From positions 496,001-560,000 of the forward strand of contig NZ_JAYLVL010000001.1 in the NCBI RefSeq assembly GCF_046156175.1: a DNA stretch of 64,000 bases, in the 5' to 3' direction. This stretch comes from Lacisediminihabitans sp046156175. GTDB lineage: Bacteria; Actinomycetota; Actinomycetes; Actinomycetales; Microbacteriaceae. The notes beneath the pieces were generated by a model. The model worked only from the letters and a program-made list of their open reading frames with translations. It had not been told where the DNA came from and ran no database searches. Positions 1 through 8,798 of this stretch are shown one piece after another (position 1 is the first letter of the stretch; every line of letters starts with the position of its first letter). The position numbers were made by a program, and so were the translations under genes.

Positions 1-1139
1 TGCACGATCACGGTGCCGGCGGTGTCGAAGCCGGCACGGCCGGCACGACCGGCGATCTGGTGGAACTCCCGCGCGCTCAACTGGCGCATCTTCGTGCCAT
101 CGAACTTGGTGAGCGCGGTGAGCAGCACGGTGCGGATCGGCACGTTGATGCCCACCCCGAGGGTGTCCGTGCCGCAGATCACCTTGAGCAGGCCCTGCTG
201 CGCGAGCTGCTCCACGAGCCGGCGGTATTTCGGCAGCATCCCGGCGTGATGCACCCCGATCCCCGAGCGGATCAGGCGGCTGAGGGTTCGCCCGAAGTTG
301 GTGGTGAAACGGAAGTCGCCGATCGCATCCGCGATCTCGTCCCGCTGCTCACGGGTGGCGATCTTGACGCTGGTGAGTGCCTGCGCCCTCTCGAGGGCGG
401 CGAGCTGCGAGAAGTGCACGATATAGACCGGTGCCTGGCCGGTGGCGAGCAGATCCTCGACGGTCTCGTGAACTGGCGTGGTGGCGTAGGAGAAGTGCAG
501 GGGCACCGGGCGGTCGACACCGGTGACCACTGCGGTCTCGCGGCTGTTGCGCTTCGACAGGTCTGACGCCAGCCACTCGACATCCCCCAGCGTCGCGGAC
601 ATCAGGATGAACTGCACCCCCGGCAGGGTGAGGAGCGGCACCTGCCAGGCCCAGCCGCGTTCCGGATCGGAGTAGAAGTGGAACTCGTCCATCACGACCT
701 GGTCGACCGGGGCATCCGTGCCCTGCCGCAGGGCGAGATTCGCCAGGATCTCGGCGGTGCAGCAGATGATCGGAGCCTCGGCGTTGACGCTCGAATCCCC
801 CGTGACCATCCCCACGTTCTCCGCTCCGAAGATATCGACGAGGGCGAAGAACTTCTCTGACACCAGGGCCTTGATGGGGGCGGTGTAGAACGTGCGCTGC
901 CCCTGCGCAAGGGCCGCGAAGTGTGCTCCGATCGCGACGAGGGACTTGCCGGTGCCGGTGGGGGTGCTGAGGATCAGGTTGGCGCCGGAGACGATCTCGA
1001 TGAGGGCTTCGTCCTGCGCGGGGTAGAGACTCAGGCCGCGCCCGACTGCCCACTCGACGAACTGTTCGTAGACGGCATCCGGATCGTAGGACCCGGCCGC
1101 TCGCATCGGTTGCAGCCGGTCGAGGAGGAGGTCAGGCAT
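1..1139 (-). CDS. DUF3516-type superfamily II helicase (3' part beyond window)
   Basis: This gene runs off the left edge; about 379 N-terminal residues are visible. Seen: Walker A TPTGTGKS near residue 58, motif II DEFH (VVMDEFHFYSD) near 150, motif III SAT (LMSATLGD) near 180, and motif VI QIAGRAGRAGF near 360. Together these give a full two-lobed DEAD/DEAH RNA/DNA-unwinding ATPase core. In actinobacteria this core, with a SKI2/Mtr4-like look, usually carries a C-terminal DUF3516 domain, which is not visible here. The ATG at 1139 overlaps the end of the upstream nucleoside hydrolase gene by 8 bp, so the two are translationally coupled. Substrate unknown; an RNA helicase role is inferred from the family. 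Confidence 0.85.
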   Translation of the reverse strand, partial: MPDLLLDRLQPMRAAGSYDPDAVYEQFVEWAVGRGLSLYPAQDEALIEIVSGANLILSTPTGTGKSLVAIGAHFAALAQGQRTFYTAPIKALVSEKFFALVDIFGAENVGMVTGDSSVNAEAPIICCTAEILANLALRQGTDAPVDQVVMDEFHFYSDPERGWAWQVPLLTLPGVQFILMSATLGDVEWLASDLSKRNSRETAVVTGVDRPVPLHFSYATTPVHETVEDLLATGQAPVYIVHFSQLAALERAQALTSVKIATREQRDEIADAIGDFRFTTNFGRTLSRLIRSGIGVHHAGMLPKYRRLVEQLAQQGLLKVICGTDTLGVGINVPIRTVLLTALTKFDGTKMRQLSAREFHQIAGRAGRAGFDTAGTVIV

Positions 1140-2061
1140 GCTGCCCGGCGACGATCGCATAGACGTGCTCGACGTAGGACCAGAAGCCCGCGACATCCAG
1201 GGTGACCGGCACCATCGCGTTGGGAAACGGCGAATCGAAGTCGACCACCGTCATCCCACTGGTGAACTCGCCACGGGTCTCCACTGTCACCAGCGCCGGT
1301 CGGGAGGAGAAGAGGTCCGGACGCACCACGTGGGCGACCGCGCACACGTCGTGCACGGCCTGGCCGTCCCAGTCGCTGTTGTTCGCGTCGACCCAGAAGG
1401 TGGCGAGGGGGAGGATGAGTTCGTGGGCCAGAGTGCCGAGCCGGCCGAGTCGTGCGACGACGGCGCTGTTGGCCTGCGCCTGAAGCGTGAGATCGAGGCC
1501 GACCATCACCACCTGCCAGTCCGCGTCGAAGACGACCCGGGCGGCTTCCGGATCGGCGTAGATGTTGAATTCGGCAGCGGGGGTGGCGTTTCCGCGGGTG
1601 AAGGATCCGCCCATGATCGTGAATGAGGCGACCCAGCGGGCGATCGCCGGCTCCTTCTGGAGCGCGAGCGCGATGTTGGTGAGCGGGCCGGTCGCGACGA
1701 GGTGGATGGTGCCAGGAGTCGCACGAATCGTTTCGATGAGAAAGTCCACAGCGTGACGCGGGTCCACCGCCAGGGTGGGCTCAGGCAACACGGCGGCGCC
1801 GAGCCCCGACTCTCCGTGCACATGGCTCGCGTCGCGGGTCTCCCCGCTCAGGGGCCGTGCCGCGCCCGCGGCAACCGGCACGGTCTCGAATCGCAGGTAC
1901 TCGCGCAGGGCGAGGGCATTGCGCGTCGTGCGCGGCAGCCCGACGTTGCCGCCGACTGTGGTGACCCCCACGAGGTCGATGTTCGGATCCCCGTGCGCGA
2001 GCAGCAGGGCGAGAGCGTCATCGAGGCCCGGGTCGCAGTCGAGCAGGATCTTCTTGGGCAT
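1132..2061 (-). CDS. Nucleoside hydrolase (inosine-uridine preferring type)
   Basis: A 309-residue protein of normal family length. The N-terminal calcium-binding aspartate cluster CDPGLDDALAL (residues 9-19) is the family signature. FNIYADPEAA near residue 168 and a WDGQAVHDV motif near 230, holding the general-acid His followed by the last Ca ligand Asp, match the active site of IU-nucleoside hydrolases. These enzymes split ribonucleosides into base and ribose in the cytosol for salvage. The gene lies between a membrane hydrolase-like gene and the helicase, whose ATG it overlaps. No clear SD precedes the ATG. Base specificity cannot be read from sequence. Confidence 0.92.
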   Translation of the reverse strand: MPKKILLDCDPGLDDALALLLAHGDPNIDLVGVTTVGGNVGLPRTTRNALALREYLRFETVPVAAGAARPLSGETRDASHVHGESGLGAAVLPEPTLAVDPRHAVDFLIETIRATPGTIHLVATGPLTNIALALQKEPAIARWVASFTIMGGSFTRGNATPAAEFNIYADPEAARVVFDADWQVVMVGLDLTLQAQANSAVVARLGRLGTLAHELILPLATFWVDANNSDWDGQAVHDVCAVAHVVRPDLFSSRPALVTVETRGEFTSGMTVVDFDSPFPNAMVPVTLDVAGFWSYVEHVYAIVAGQHA

Positions 2062-2117
2062 GGGTCAACCGTGCCACATCCCCGCGCCCCCTGCCGCGAG
2101 ACGGGCTGTCGGTGCGG

Positions 2118-4028
2118 TCAGTCCGGTGGTTGCGTGCGAGCTGCGAGAGTTCTCGGAATGCGGCCGAACCACGGCGCCGCGATCACCGCGACCGCCGCGA
2201 TCAGTGAGCCGACGAGAACGAGCGGATGAACGCGTGCGGCAATGGTCGCTCCCACGGCGAGCGCCAACGCGAGCGGAACGCGCACGATCAGCCCCCACAC
2301 CCGGAGGCGAGGAACCGCCGGGGTGTCGTAGCGGCTGCTGGCGAGCCGGGTCTCGAACAGCTGCCAGAGGGCGCCATTCGCCCAGAGCAGCAACGCCGCC
2401 GCTCCGGCGACGAGGGCGAAATAAGGCACCCAGGTGAGGGTGAACAGCCAACCCCAGATGCCCTCGCCGTCTTTCACCTGCAGCAACCACTTGAGTGCCG
2501 TCGTGACGACTGCCACCGGCCCGGTCGTGGTCAGCCTGAAGAGTTCGGAGAGAGTCGGCACGAAGAAGCAGAGGGCGGCGAGCAGCAGCACCAGCAGCCG
2601 ATTCAGGCCGAGTTCCTTCACGGCCCGCACGTGCAGCCGATTCTGCTCGGCGCTGGCCGCCAGCAGGGGACGCTCACCGTTGTCCGCCGCCGGGTCACGG
2701 GTCTCGAGTCCGAGCACGATTCGGGCGAGCGGATCGATCACCTGCACGATGTTGGCGGAATAAGACTGGTGATCGGTGAGGGCGGAGGCGGTGTTGTGCA
2801 CCGGATGCTCTTCGGGACCCAGTGCGGGCGAGTCGGCGAGAGCCCCCTGCTCCGCCTCCGCTGCCGGCGCATAGCTCGCCGTCCAGCGCGCGCGACGGGC
2901 TGCGCCTCCGGTGGAGGTCGGACCGGAGGGGATCACATCCCAGGTCGCGAAGAAGTCAAGCCAGCGCGGGCGGCTGGCAGCCGGCATCCCGCCCCAGGCG
3001 CGCACCGGATTGAGGGAGAGGGAGAATCCGTGGGCTGCGAGTTCGGCGGGGCTCAGCCGATGGGAGGTGAAGCTGGGACGGCCGAGCAGCGACAGGGCAC
3101 TTCCGACCGTGACGAGAGTGTCCACCCGCCGTCCCGGCGCGAGGATCGCATCGCCGAAGAGCAGGTTCGCGGTGATCGCCGCGCCCTCCGAATGAGCGAC
3201 CACCATGACCCGGCCATCGTCGCCCGCCCGCGCCCGGGCCTCACCCACCGCCGTGGCCACGATCTGCCGCATTGCGGCCGCCCGGGTCGGACGCTGGGTC
3301 CAGGCCGGCACATCTCCGACGAAGTCCACCAGGGCATCCACCACCGGTTTGAGTGCCGTGCCGACGAAGGGAAAAATCAGCAGCGGGCCGGACAGGGCGA
3401 GAAAGACCACCGCGACGAGCGTGAGCACGCCCACCACGAGGCCGAGTGCGGCGATCGCCATCACGGCGATGACCCGACCGATCCCCCAGAATCCTCGGGA
3501 GGTCACCCAGAATGCCGTGCTGAGGTACACCAGCAGTCGGCCGACGGCGCGAAACACGAAGCCGAGGCCCCAGGTGAAGATCTGGGTGCGGGACAGGGGC
3601 AGGAAGGCCTCGGACCAGCGCGCCTCCGTGATGTGCAGGGACACCGAACGCGGCGCCGCCTCGAGATCGAGATAGTGGATGCTCGCGGTCACCTCGTCTT
3701 TCGCCGTGCCGAGCACGACCGCGCCGAACTCCAGCGCGGTCGGTTCGCCCTGCGAGTCATCATCCTGTTGGGCCGTTCCGATCTCGGCGGGGGCGGTCGG
3801 CCGCAATCCTGCCCCCGGGGACTGCCGGGCCGCATCCTCGGCGACGGCCTGCGCGGAGGGGGTCGCACCATTCTCGGCCGGGCTCCCCTTGGCGAGCCAG
3901 TCCATCCGCTGCAGGATCGGTTCGGCCCATTCGAGCAGAGTCTGTCCGGCAGTCTGTCGCCCGATCCCGTGCACCACCACGAGTTCGACGAGCGGTTCTG
4001 TCGGCGGCCCTGCCACGGTGCGGGACAT
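2118..4028 (-). CDS. Membrane protein with alpha/beta-hydrolase-like core, unknown function
   Basis: I do not recognise a named family. The 636 residues start with a short LVELVVVHGIGRQ strand (an oxyanion-type HGIG motif typical of alpha/beta hydrolases). Next come a hydrophobic block of about three membrane spans (residues ~155-225) and a nucleophile-elbow-like VVAHSEGAA segment (~275-283). A long soluble part follows, and the C-terminus has four to five more membrane spans (from ~475). I chose the ATG at 4028 because GGAGGA lies 7 nt upstream; an in-frame ATG at 4064 lacks this. The layout resembles actinobacterial predicted lipases/hydrolases inserted in the membrane. The substrate is unknown, and the acid and His of a triad were not assigned. 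Confidence 0.75.
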   Translation of the reverse strand: MSRTVAGPPTEPLVELVVVHGIGRQTAGQTLLEWAEPILQRMDWLAKGSPAENGATPSAQAVAEDAARQSPGAGLRPTAPAEIGTAQQDDDSQGEPTALEFGAVVLGTAKDEVTASIHYLDLEAAPRSVSLHITEARWSEAFLPLSRTQIFTWGLGFVFRAVGRLLVYLSTAFWVTSRGFWGIGRVIAVMAIAALGLVVGVLTLVAVVFLALSGPLLIFPFVGTALKPVVDALVDFVGDVPAWTQRPTRAAAMRQIVATAVGEARARAGDDGRVMVVAHSEGAAITANLLFGDAILAPGRRVDTLVTVGSALSLLGRPSFTSHRLSPAELAAHGFSLSLNPVRAWGGMPAASRPRWLDFFATWDVIPSGPTSTGGAARRARWTASYAPAAEAEQGALADSPALGPEEHPVHNTASALTDHQSYSANIVQVIDPLARIVLGLETRDPAADNGERPLLAASAEQNRLHVRAVKELGLNRLLVLLLAALCFFVPTLSELFRLTTTGPVAVVTTALKWLLQVKDGEGIWGWLFTLTWVPYFALVAGAAALLLWANGALWQLFETRLASSRYDTPAVPRLRVWGLIVRVPLALALAVGATIAARVHPLVLVGSLIAAVAVIAAPWFGRIPRTLAARTQPPD

Positions 4029-4163
4029 CACGGGTCCTCCCTCGGGTCGACTGGCGCAGTGCACAGTTCGCCGCCCTGCGGATCACGGGTGACCACACAG
4101 TAGTACGTCGGCACCGGTGACGGCCAGACCCGGGCCCGGCCCCGACGGCCGGAGCCCTCCGCT

Positions 4164-4169
4164 TAGAAT
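4164..4169 (+). promoter_or_regulatory. -10 box of a leaderless promoter
   Basis: TAGAAT lies 5 nt before the GTG at 4175, so transcription should start at or next to the start codon. No SD is present. This supports the GTG as the true start. Confidence 0.55.
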
Positions 4170-4174
4170 CGTGT

Positions 4175-5644
4175 GTGCCTTCCGACCCCGCCGACAGCAG
4201 TGCCCTCGACCCGACCGAGCTCGAAATCACCCTGCGGGTGCTCGCGTCGATGGACACCCTCGACGAAGAACACCCGGACTTCATCGCTGTGCGCCAGGCC
4301 ACGGCCCGCATGTTCAAGTCGGTGAAGCGCAACCGGCGGCTCGAGAAGCGTGCCGTCATCGCCGACGCCGACCGCGCCGTTGTGGCCAACACCGCCACGG
4401 GAGCGCCCGACCGCATCGACGACGAGACCCGCGGCATCCCCCTGTCCATCACGGCGACGGCGGCCACCGCCGGCACCCTTCTCAAGTCCCGGCCGTGTTA
4501 CATCTGCAAGCAGCACTACACCCAGGTCGACGCGTTCTACCACCAGCTCTGCCCGGACTGCGCCGCCCTCAACCACGCCAAACGCGATGCCCGCACCGAC
4601 CTCACCGGCAAGACGGCACTACTCACCGGGGGCCGCGCGAAAATCGGCATGTACATCGCCCTTCGGCTGCTGCGGGACGGCGCGCACACGACCATCACGA
4701 CGCGGTTCCCCCGCGATGCAGTGCGCCGATTCGCCTCTCTCCCGGATGCGAGCGAGTGGCTGCATCGCCTGCGGGTGGTCGGCATCGACCTTCGTGATCC
4801 GGCGCAGGTGATCGGACTCACGGACGCGATGATGGAGGCCGGACCCCTCGACATCCTCATCAACAATGCCGCACAGACCGTGAGGCGCTCCCCCGGGTCC
4901 TACGCCCCGCTGGCGGATGCCGAGAGCGCGCCGCTGCCCGACGGCCCGCTACCCGAGCTGCTGACCTTCGGCCACACGAACGATGCGCATCCCCAGGCGC
5001 TGGCCGCCTCGGTCGGTGCGCACCCGATCCTCGCCAGCGCCGGTGGGCTCAGTGCCGCGGAGCTCACCGAGCTCGCACTGGCAGCGGGCTCATCCTCCCT
5101 GGCCCGCCTGGCCGCCGGCACCGCGATCGACGCGGGTGGGCTGGTGCCCGACGAGCACGACCAGAACAGCTGGACACAATTCGTGCACGAGGTGGACCCG
5201 CTCGAGATGCTCGAGGTGCAGCTCGCGAATGTGACCGCGCCTTTCCTGCTGGTCTCGCGCCTTCGCCCGGCCATGGCCGCGTCGGCAGCCCGCAGAAAGT
5301 ACATCGTCAACGTGTCGGCGATGGAGGGGCAGTTCGGTCGGGGGTACAAGGGACCGGGGCATCCGCACACGAACATGGCCAAGGCCTCGCTCAACATGCT
5401 CACCCGCACGAGCGGAAAAGAGATGCTCGAGAGCGACGGCATCCTCATGACCAGTGTCGACACCGGCTGGATCACCGACGAGCGCCCGCACTTCACCAAG
5501 ATCCGACTCGCGGAGGAGGGCTTCCACGCCCCCCTCGACCTCGTCGACGGCGCCGCCCGCGTCTACGACCCGATCGTGCGCGGCGAGGCTGGCGAAGACC
5601 TCTACGGTGTCTTCCTCAAGGACTACGCCCCCGCCGCCTGGTAG
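4175..5644 (+). CDS. SDR-family protein with N-terminal zinc-finger-like domain
   Basis: A 489-residue protein, about twice the size of a classical SDR. Residues ~1-140 carry a four-cysteine knuckle (CYICKQHY ... CPDC, ~109-129). A Rossmann domain follows with TGGRAKIGMYIA (~150), an NNAAQTV motif (~230) and the NVSAMEG Ser region (~378). Where classical SDRs have YxxxK, this protein reads HTNMAK, so Thr stands at the Tyr position while Lys is kept. This HTNMAKA signature occurs in a distinct group of SDR-like proteins in bacteria and eukaryotes. An insertion between NNAAQ and the Ser motif adds ~100 residues. Oxidoreductase activity is likely but the substrate is unknown. The GTG start fits a leaderless promoter. 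It is convergent with the RamB-like gene. Confidence 0.85.
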   Translation: MPSDPADSSALDPTELEITLRVLASMDTLDEEHPDFIAVRQATARMFKSVKRNRRLEKRAVIADADRAVVANTATGAPDRIDDETRGIPLSITATAATAGTLLKSRPCYICKQHYTQVDAFYHQLCPDCAALNHAKRDARTDLTGKTALLTGGRAKIGMYIALRLLRDGAHTTITTRFPRDAVRRFASLPDASEWLHRLRVVGIDLRDPAQVIGLTDAMMEAGPLDILINNAAQTVRRSPGSYAPLADAESAPLPDGPLPELLTFGHTNDAHPQALAASVGAHPILASAGGLSAAELTELALAAGSSSLARLAAGTAIDAGGLVPDEHDQNSWTQFVHEVDPLEMLEVQLANVTAPFLLVSRLRPAMAASAARRKYIVNVSAMEGQFGRGYKGPGHPHTNMAKASLNMLTRTSGKEMLESDGILMTSVDTGWITDERPHFTKIRLAEEGFHAPLDLVDGAARVYDPIVRGEAGEDLYGVFLKDYAPAAW

Positions 5645-5668
5645 CGCCCGCGCATCCCGGTGCGGCTT

Positions 5669-5769
5669 TCATCATTCAGGAACCTCTGTTGCTGGCGGGG
5701 AGGATGTCACGCTCCGAGGTCACATCGGACTCACCAGCCCCTCCAGCCCCACCCCTTCCTGAATGATGA
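5669..5769. repeat. 14-bp inverted repeat enclosing a structured 73-bp spacer
   Basis: The arms TCATCATTCAGGAA (5669-5682) and TTCCTGAATGATGA (5756-5769) are perfect reverse complements. Inside is a smaller GATGT...ACATC stem. It sits between two convergent genes (SDR and RamB-like). It could be a bidirectional terminator, a MITE-like remnant or a structured RNA. No T-tract follows either arm. Confidence 0.6.
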
Positions 5770-5875
5770 GATCGACGCTGAACGCGATCAACGCCGGCAG
5801 GGTCCTTCATTACCCGGTCTTCCCGCACGATGAGTCGCCAGCCGGGGAGGATCGGTCGCGTCGATCGAGTCCGGA

Positions 5876-7303
5876 CTACGCCGGCGCGTGACGCTCCAGG
5901 AACTCGAACACCTCGGTGCTGTCGACTCCGGGGAAAGCTCCGGTCGGCATCGCCGCGTGCAGCGACGAGTTGAGTCGCGCGCTCGGCCAGGAGTGCTTGT
6001 CCCATTTGGCCGCGAGAGTGCTCGGGGGTGTGCGGCAGCACGAGGGCTCTGGGCAGGTCGAGGTGAAGCGATTCTCGGTGTCCCTCCCCCGGAAGAACTT
6101 CGCCTGCGTGAATTGGGTTCCGACACTCACCGAGAACTGCCCGCGCGGGGAGGATTGAATGCGCGAGGTGCACCAGTACGTGCCCGCGGGTTTGTCCGTG
6201 TACTGGTGGTACGGGCTGAACCGGTCCGCCACATCGAACACACGGCGAGCGCTCCAGAAGCGGCACACGACCTGCCCCTCGACCGCGCCGAGGGCATCCG
6301 TCGGCAGCGTGACACTGTCGTTCTCGTAGGCCTTCGACACCGTGCCGCTCTCGTGCACCTTGAGGAAATGCACCGGGATGCCGAGATGCTGCGTCGAGAG
6401 ATTGGTGAAGCGGTGGGCGGCAGTCTCGTAACTCACCCCGAAGGCATCCCGCAGGTCTTCGACCGAGAGCTCCCGCGCGGCTTTCGCCCGCGTGAGGAAC
6501 TCGACCGCGCTCTGTTCCGGCACGAGGAGTGCCGCCGCGAGGTAGTTGGTCTGCACCCGCTGGTCGAGGAAGTCGGCGTAGTTGGTGGGCTCCTCGTGCC
6601 CGAGCACATGGCTCGCGAGCGCCTGGAGCACCACCGATCGCGGATCGGAGTCCGCACTCGCCCCGAGCGGCACGTAGATGCGGCCGTTGTTGAGGTCGGT
6701 GACCGACCGGGTGGATCCCGGAAGGTCTGGCACATAGTGCAGGGTGAAGCCGAGGTGGGTTCCGAGGTCGGCGGCCACCCGCTGTGAGAGCGGGCCACCG
6801 GTGTGGCCCACCGCCGCGAGCAGGCCGCGCGCCACATCCTCGAGCTCGGCGAAATAGTTGTTGCGACGCCGCATCGCCTTGCGCAGTTCCGTGTTGGCTC
6901 GCCGTGCCTCTTCCGGCGTCGCGGCGCGCTCGCTGTGCACGCGCTCGAGTTCGCGATACAGGCCGAGGATCGCCTCGATCGCCTCGTCGCTCAGGGCTTT
7001 TCGCACGGCGAGCTGAGGCAACCCGAGGGAGGCATACAGGGGCCCGCGCTGGATGCGCTCGAGCGCGATCTCGAGTCCCGCCCGGCCGCTCGGCGGCTCG
7101 GAGTTCAACAACTGGTCGATCGGCACATCGAGCGCGCGGGCGAACCGTTGCAACTCGCCGAGTTTCAGTTCGCGCTTGCCGTTCTCCACCACCGAGACCT
7201 GCGACGCCGCACGCCCAATCGCGACTCCCATGTCGTCGAGCGTCATGTGCCGGGAAGTGCGCAGCTGCCGGATGCGGCGGCCGATCGTCAGTGAATCGAG
7301 CAT
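5876..7303 (-). CDS. RamB/ScfR-like XRE regulator of acetate/short-chain fatty acid metabolism
   Basis: This 475-residue regulator has an N-terminal XRE helix-turn-helix (IGRRIRQLRTSR ... VSVVENGKRELKLGEL, residues ~5-55). A middle ImmA/IrrE-like zincin segment follows (SHVLGHEEP ~240, LAAALLVPE ~260). The C-terminal short-chain fatty-acyl regulator domain has paired cysteines (CRFWSARR, TCPEPSCC). This layout is that of RamB in Corynebacterium and Mycobacterium, which controls aceA/aceB. The divergent position next to aceA supports that role. The ATG at 7303 is preferred because GAGGA lies 7 nt upstream; an in-frame ATG at 7342 has no SD. It probably senses an acyl-CoA; whether it activates or represses is not visible. 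Confidence 0.88.
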   Translation of the reverse strand: MLDSLTIGRRIRQLRTSRHMTLDDMGVAIGRAASQVSVVENGKRELKLGELQRFARALDVPIDQLLNSEPPSGRAGLEIALERIQRGPLYASLGLPQLAVRKALSDEAIEAILGLYRELERVHSERAATPEEARRANTELRKAMRRRNNYFAELEDVARGLLAAVGHTGGPLSQRVAADLGTHLGFTLHYVPDLPGSTRSVTDLNNGRIYVPLGASADSDPRSVVLQALASHVLGHEEPTNYADFLDQRVQTNYLAAALLVPEQSAVEFLTRAKAARELSVEDLRDAFGVSYETAAHRFTNLSTQHLGIPVHFLKVHESGTVSKAYENDSVTLPTDALGAVEGQVVCRFWSARRVFDVADRFSPYHQYTDKPAGTYWCTSRIQSSPRGQFSVSVGTQFTQAKFFRGRDTENRFTSTCPEPSCCRTPPSTLAAKWDKHSWPSARLNSSLHAAMPTGAFPGVDSTEVFEFLERHAPA

Positions 7304-7381
7304 GTCTTCATCCTCGAGCGAGTCGAACGGCCGTTGTCCCATGGGCCAAGGATGACACGCGAGCTTCTTCCGGTAAATAGA

Positions 7382-7398
7382 AGAATCGCAAAAATTCT
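7382..7398. promoter_or_regulatory. Candidate RamB-like operator in the divergent promoter region
   Basis: AGAATCGCAAAAATTCT is a perfect 5-bp inverted repeat (AGAAT/ATTCT) with a 7-nt spacer. Read on the minus strand it contains TTTTTGC, resembling the TTTGC core known for RamB sites. It lies between the regulator gene and aceA. Confidence 0.5.
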
Positions 7399-7470
7399 GC
7401 CATCAAAGTGGGATCAGGCCCGCTAAAACGGCCGCATCGTGGGTTTTACGCAACCAACGAAGGAGCACCG

Positions 7471-8760
7471 ATGACCAGCCGACCGGGTGACCAGAACCAG
7501 ACCGCCGCAGAGCTCGAGACCCACTGGAAGACCGACGCGCGCTGGAACGGTGTCGAGCGGGACTACACCGCCGAAGACGTGATCGCCCTGCGCGGCAGCG
7601 TGCAGGAGGATCACACCCTCGCCCGCCGCGGCTCGGAGCGGCTCTGGGGCCTGCTCGATTCCGAAGAGTGGGTTCCCGCCCTCGGCGCCCTCACCGGCAA
7701 CCAGGCCGTGCAGCAGGTGCGCGCCGGACTCAAAGCGATCTACCTCAGCGGCTGGCAGGTCGCGGCCGATGCGAACCTCTCCGGCCAGACCTACCCCGAC
7801 CAGAGCCTCTACCCGGCGAACTCGGTGCCGAGCGTCGTGCGACGCATCAACAACGCGTTGCTGCGCACGGACCAGATCGAGACCTCGGAGGGACGCACCG
7901 GCACCGACTGGCTCGCCCCGATCGTCGCGGATGCCGAGGCCGGCTTCGGCGGACCGCTCAACGCCTACGAGTTGATGACCTCCATGATCGCGGCCGGAGC
8001 GGCCGGCGTCCACTGGGAAGACCAGCTCGCCAGTGAGAAGAAGTGCGGGCACATGGGAGGCAAGGTGCTGATCCCCACCGGCCAGCACATCCGCACTCTC
8101 AACGCAGCGCGTCTCGCCGCCGACGTCGCCGGCGTGCCGACGATCGTCATCGCGCGCACCGACTCGCTCGCGGCGAACCTCGTGACCAGTGATGTGGATG
8201 AGCGCGACCGCCCGTTCCTCGACGGCACGCGCACTCCGGAAGGCTTCTACGGCACCCGGCCCGGCATCGAGACCGTGCTGTCTCGAGGCCACGCCTACGC
8301 CCCCTACGCCGACCTGCTCTGGGTCGAGTCATCGGAGCCGGACCTGGCCCTCGCGCGAACCTTCGCCGAGAGCATCCACAAGGAGTTCCCCGGCAAGAAA
8401 CTGGCCTACAACTGCTCGCCGTCGTTCAACTGGAAGAGCCACCTCGACGATGCCCAGATCGCGACATTCCAGCGGGAGCTGGCCGCGATGGGCTATGCAT
8501 TCCAGTTCATCACGCTGGCCGGCTTCCACGCCCTCAACCATTCGATGTACACGCTCGCCCGCGACTACAGCCAGCGGCACATGAGCGCCTACGTCGAGCT
8601 TCAGGAGGCCGAATTCGCCTCGGAGGCCGACGGCTACACCGCCACGAAGCACCAGCGCGAGGTCGGTACCGGTTACTTCGACAAAATCTCGACGGTGCTG
8701 AACCCCGACAGCGCGACCCTCGCGCTCGTCGGCTCGACCGAATCCGAACAGTTCCACTAG
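7471..8760 (+). CDS. aceA: Isocitrate lyase
   Basis: A 429-residue protein of normal length for actinobacterial isocitrate lyase. It carries the catalytic KKCGHMGGKVLIPT segment (from residue ~190), in which the Cys is the general acid/base. Upstream is EAGFGGPLNAYELM, and later come the WVESSEPD and YNCSPSFNWK substrate/Mg-binding segments. It splits isocitrate to glyoxylate and succinate in the cytosol, the first step of the glyoxylate shunt. AAGGAG 5 nt before the ATG at 7471 fixes the start; a longer frame upstream is rejected. The malate synthase gene follows after 38 bp, so both steps are likely co-transcribed. Control by the divergent RamB-like protein is inferred. Confidence 0.98.
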   Translation: MTSRPGDQNQTAAELETHWKTDARWNGVERDYTAEDVIALRGSVQEDHTLARRGSERLWGLLDSEEWVPALGALTGNQAVQQVRAGLKAIYLSGWQVAADANLSGQTYPDQSLYPANSVPSVVRRINNALLRTDQIETSEGRTGTDWLAPIVADAEAGFGGPLNAYELMTSMIAAGAAGVHWEDQLASEKKCGHMGGKVLIPTGQHIRTLNAARLAADVAGVPTIVIARTDSLAANLVTSDVDERDRPFLDGTRTPEGFYGTRPGIETVLSRGHAYAPYADLLWVESSEPDLALARTFAESIHKEFPGKKLAYNCSPSFNWKSHLDDAQIATFQRELAAMGYAFQFITLAGFHALNHSMYTLARDYSQRHMSAYVELQEAEFASEADGYTATKHQREVGTGYFDKISTVLNPDSATLALVGSTESEQFH

Positions 8761-8798
8761 ACCGCAGTGTCACTCACCAGCAGGGAAAGGCCATCATC

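Noticed and set aside
2226..4103. Long open frame of 625 codons on the plus strand, opposite the membrane hydrolase gene
   Set aside because: Its product is rich in His/Arg/Gly/Glu with no hydrophobic pattern or motif. It is the antisense shadow of the minus-strand gene, which has a good SD and clear membrane segments.
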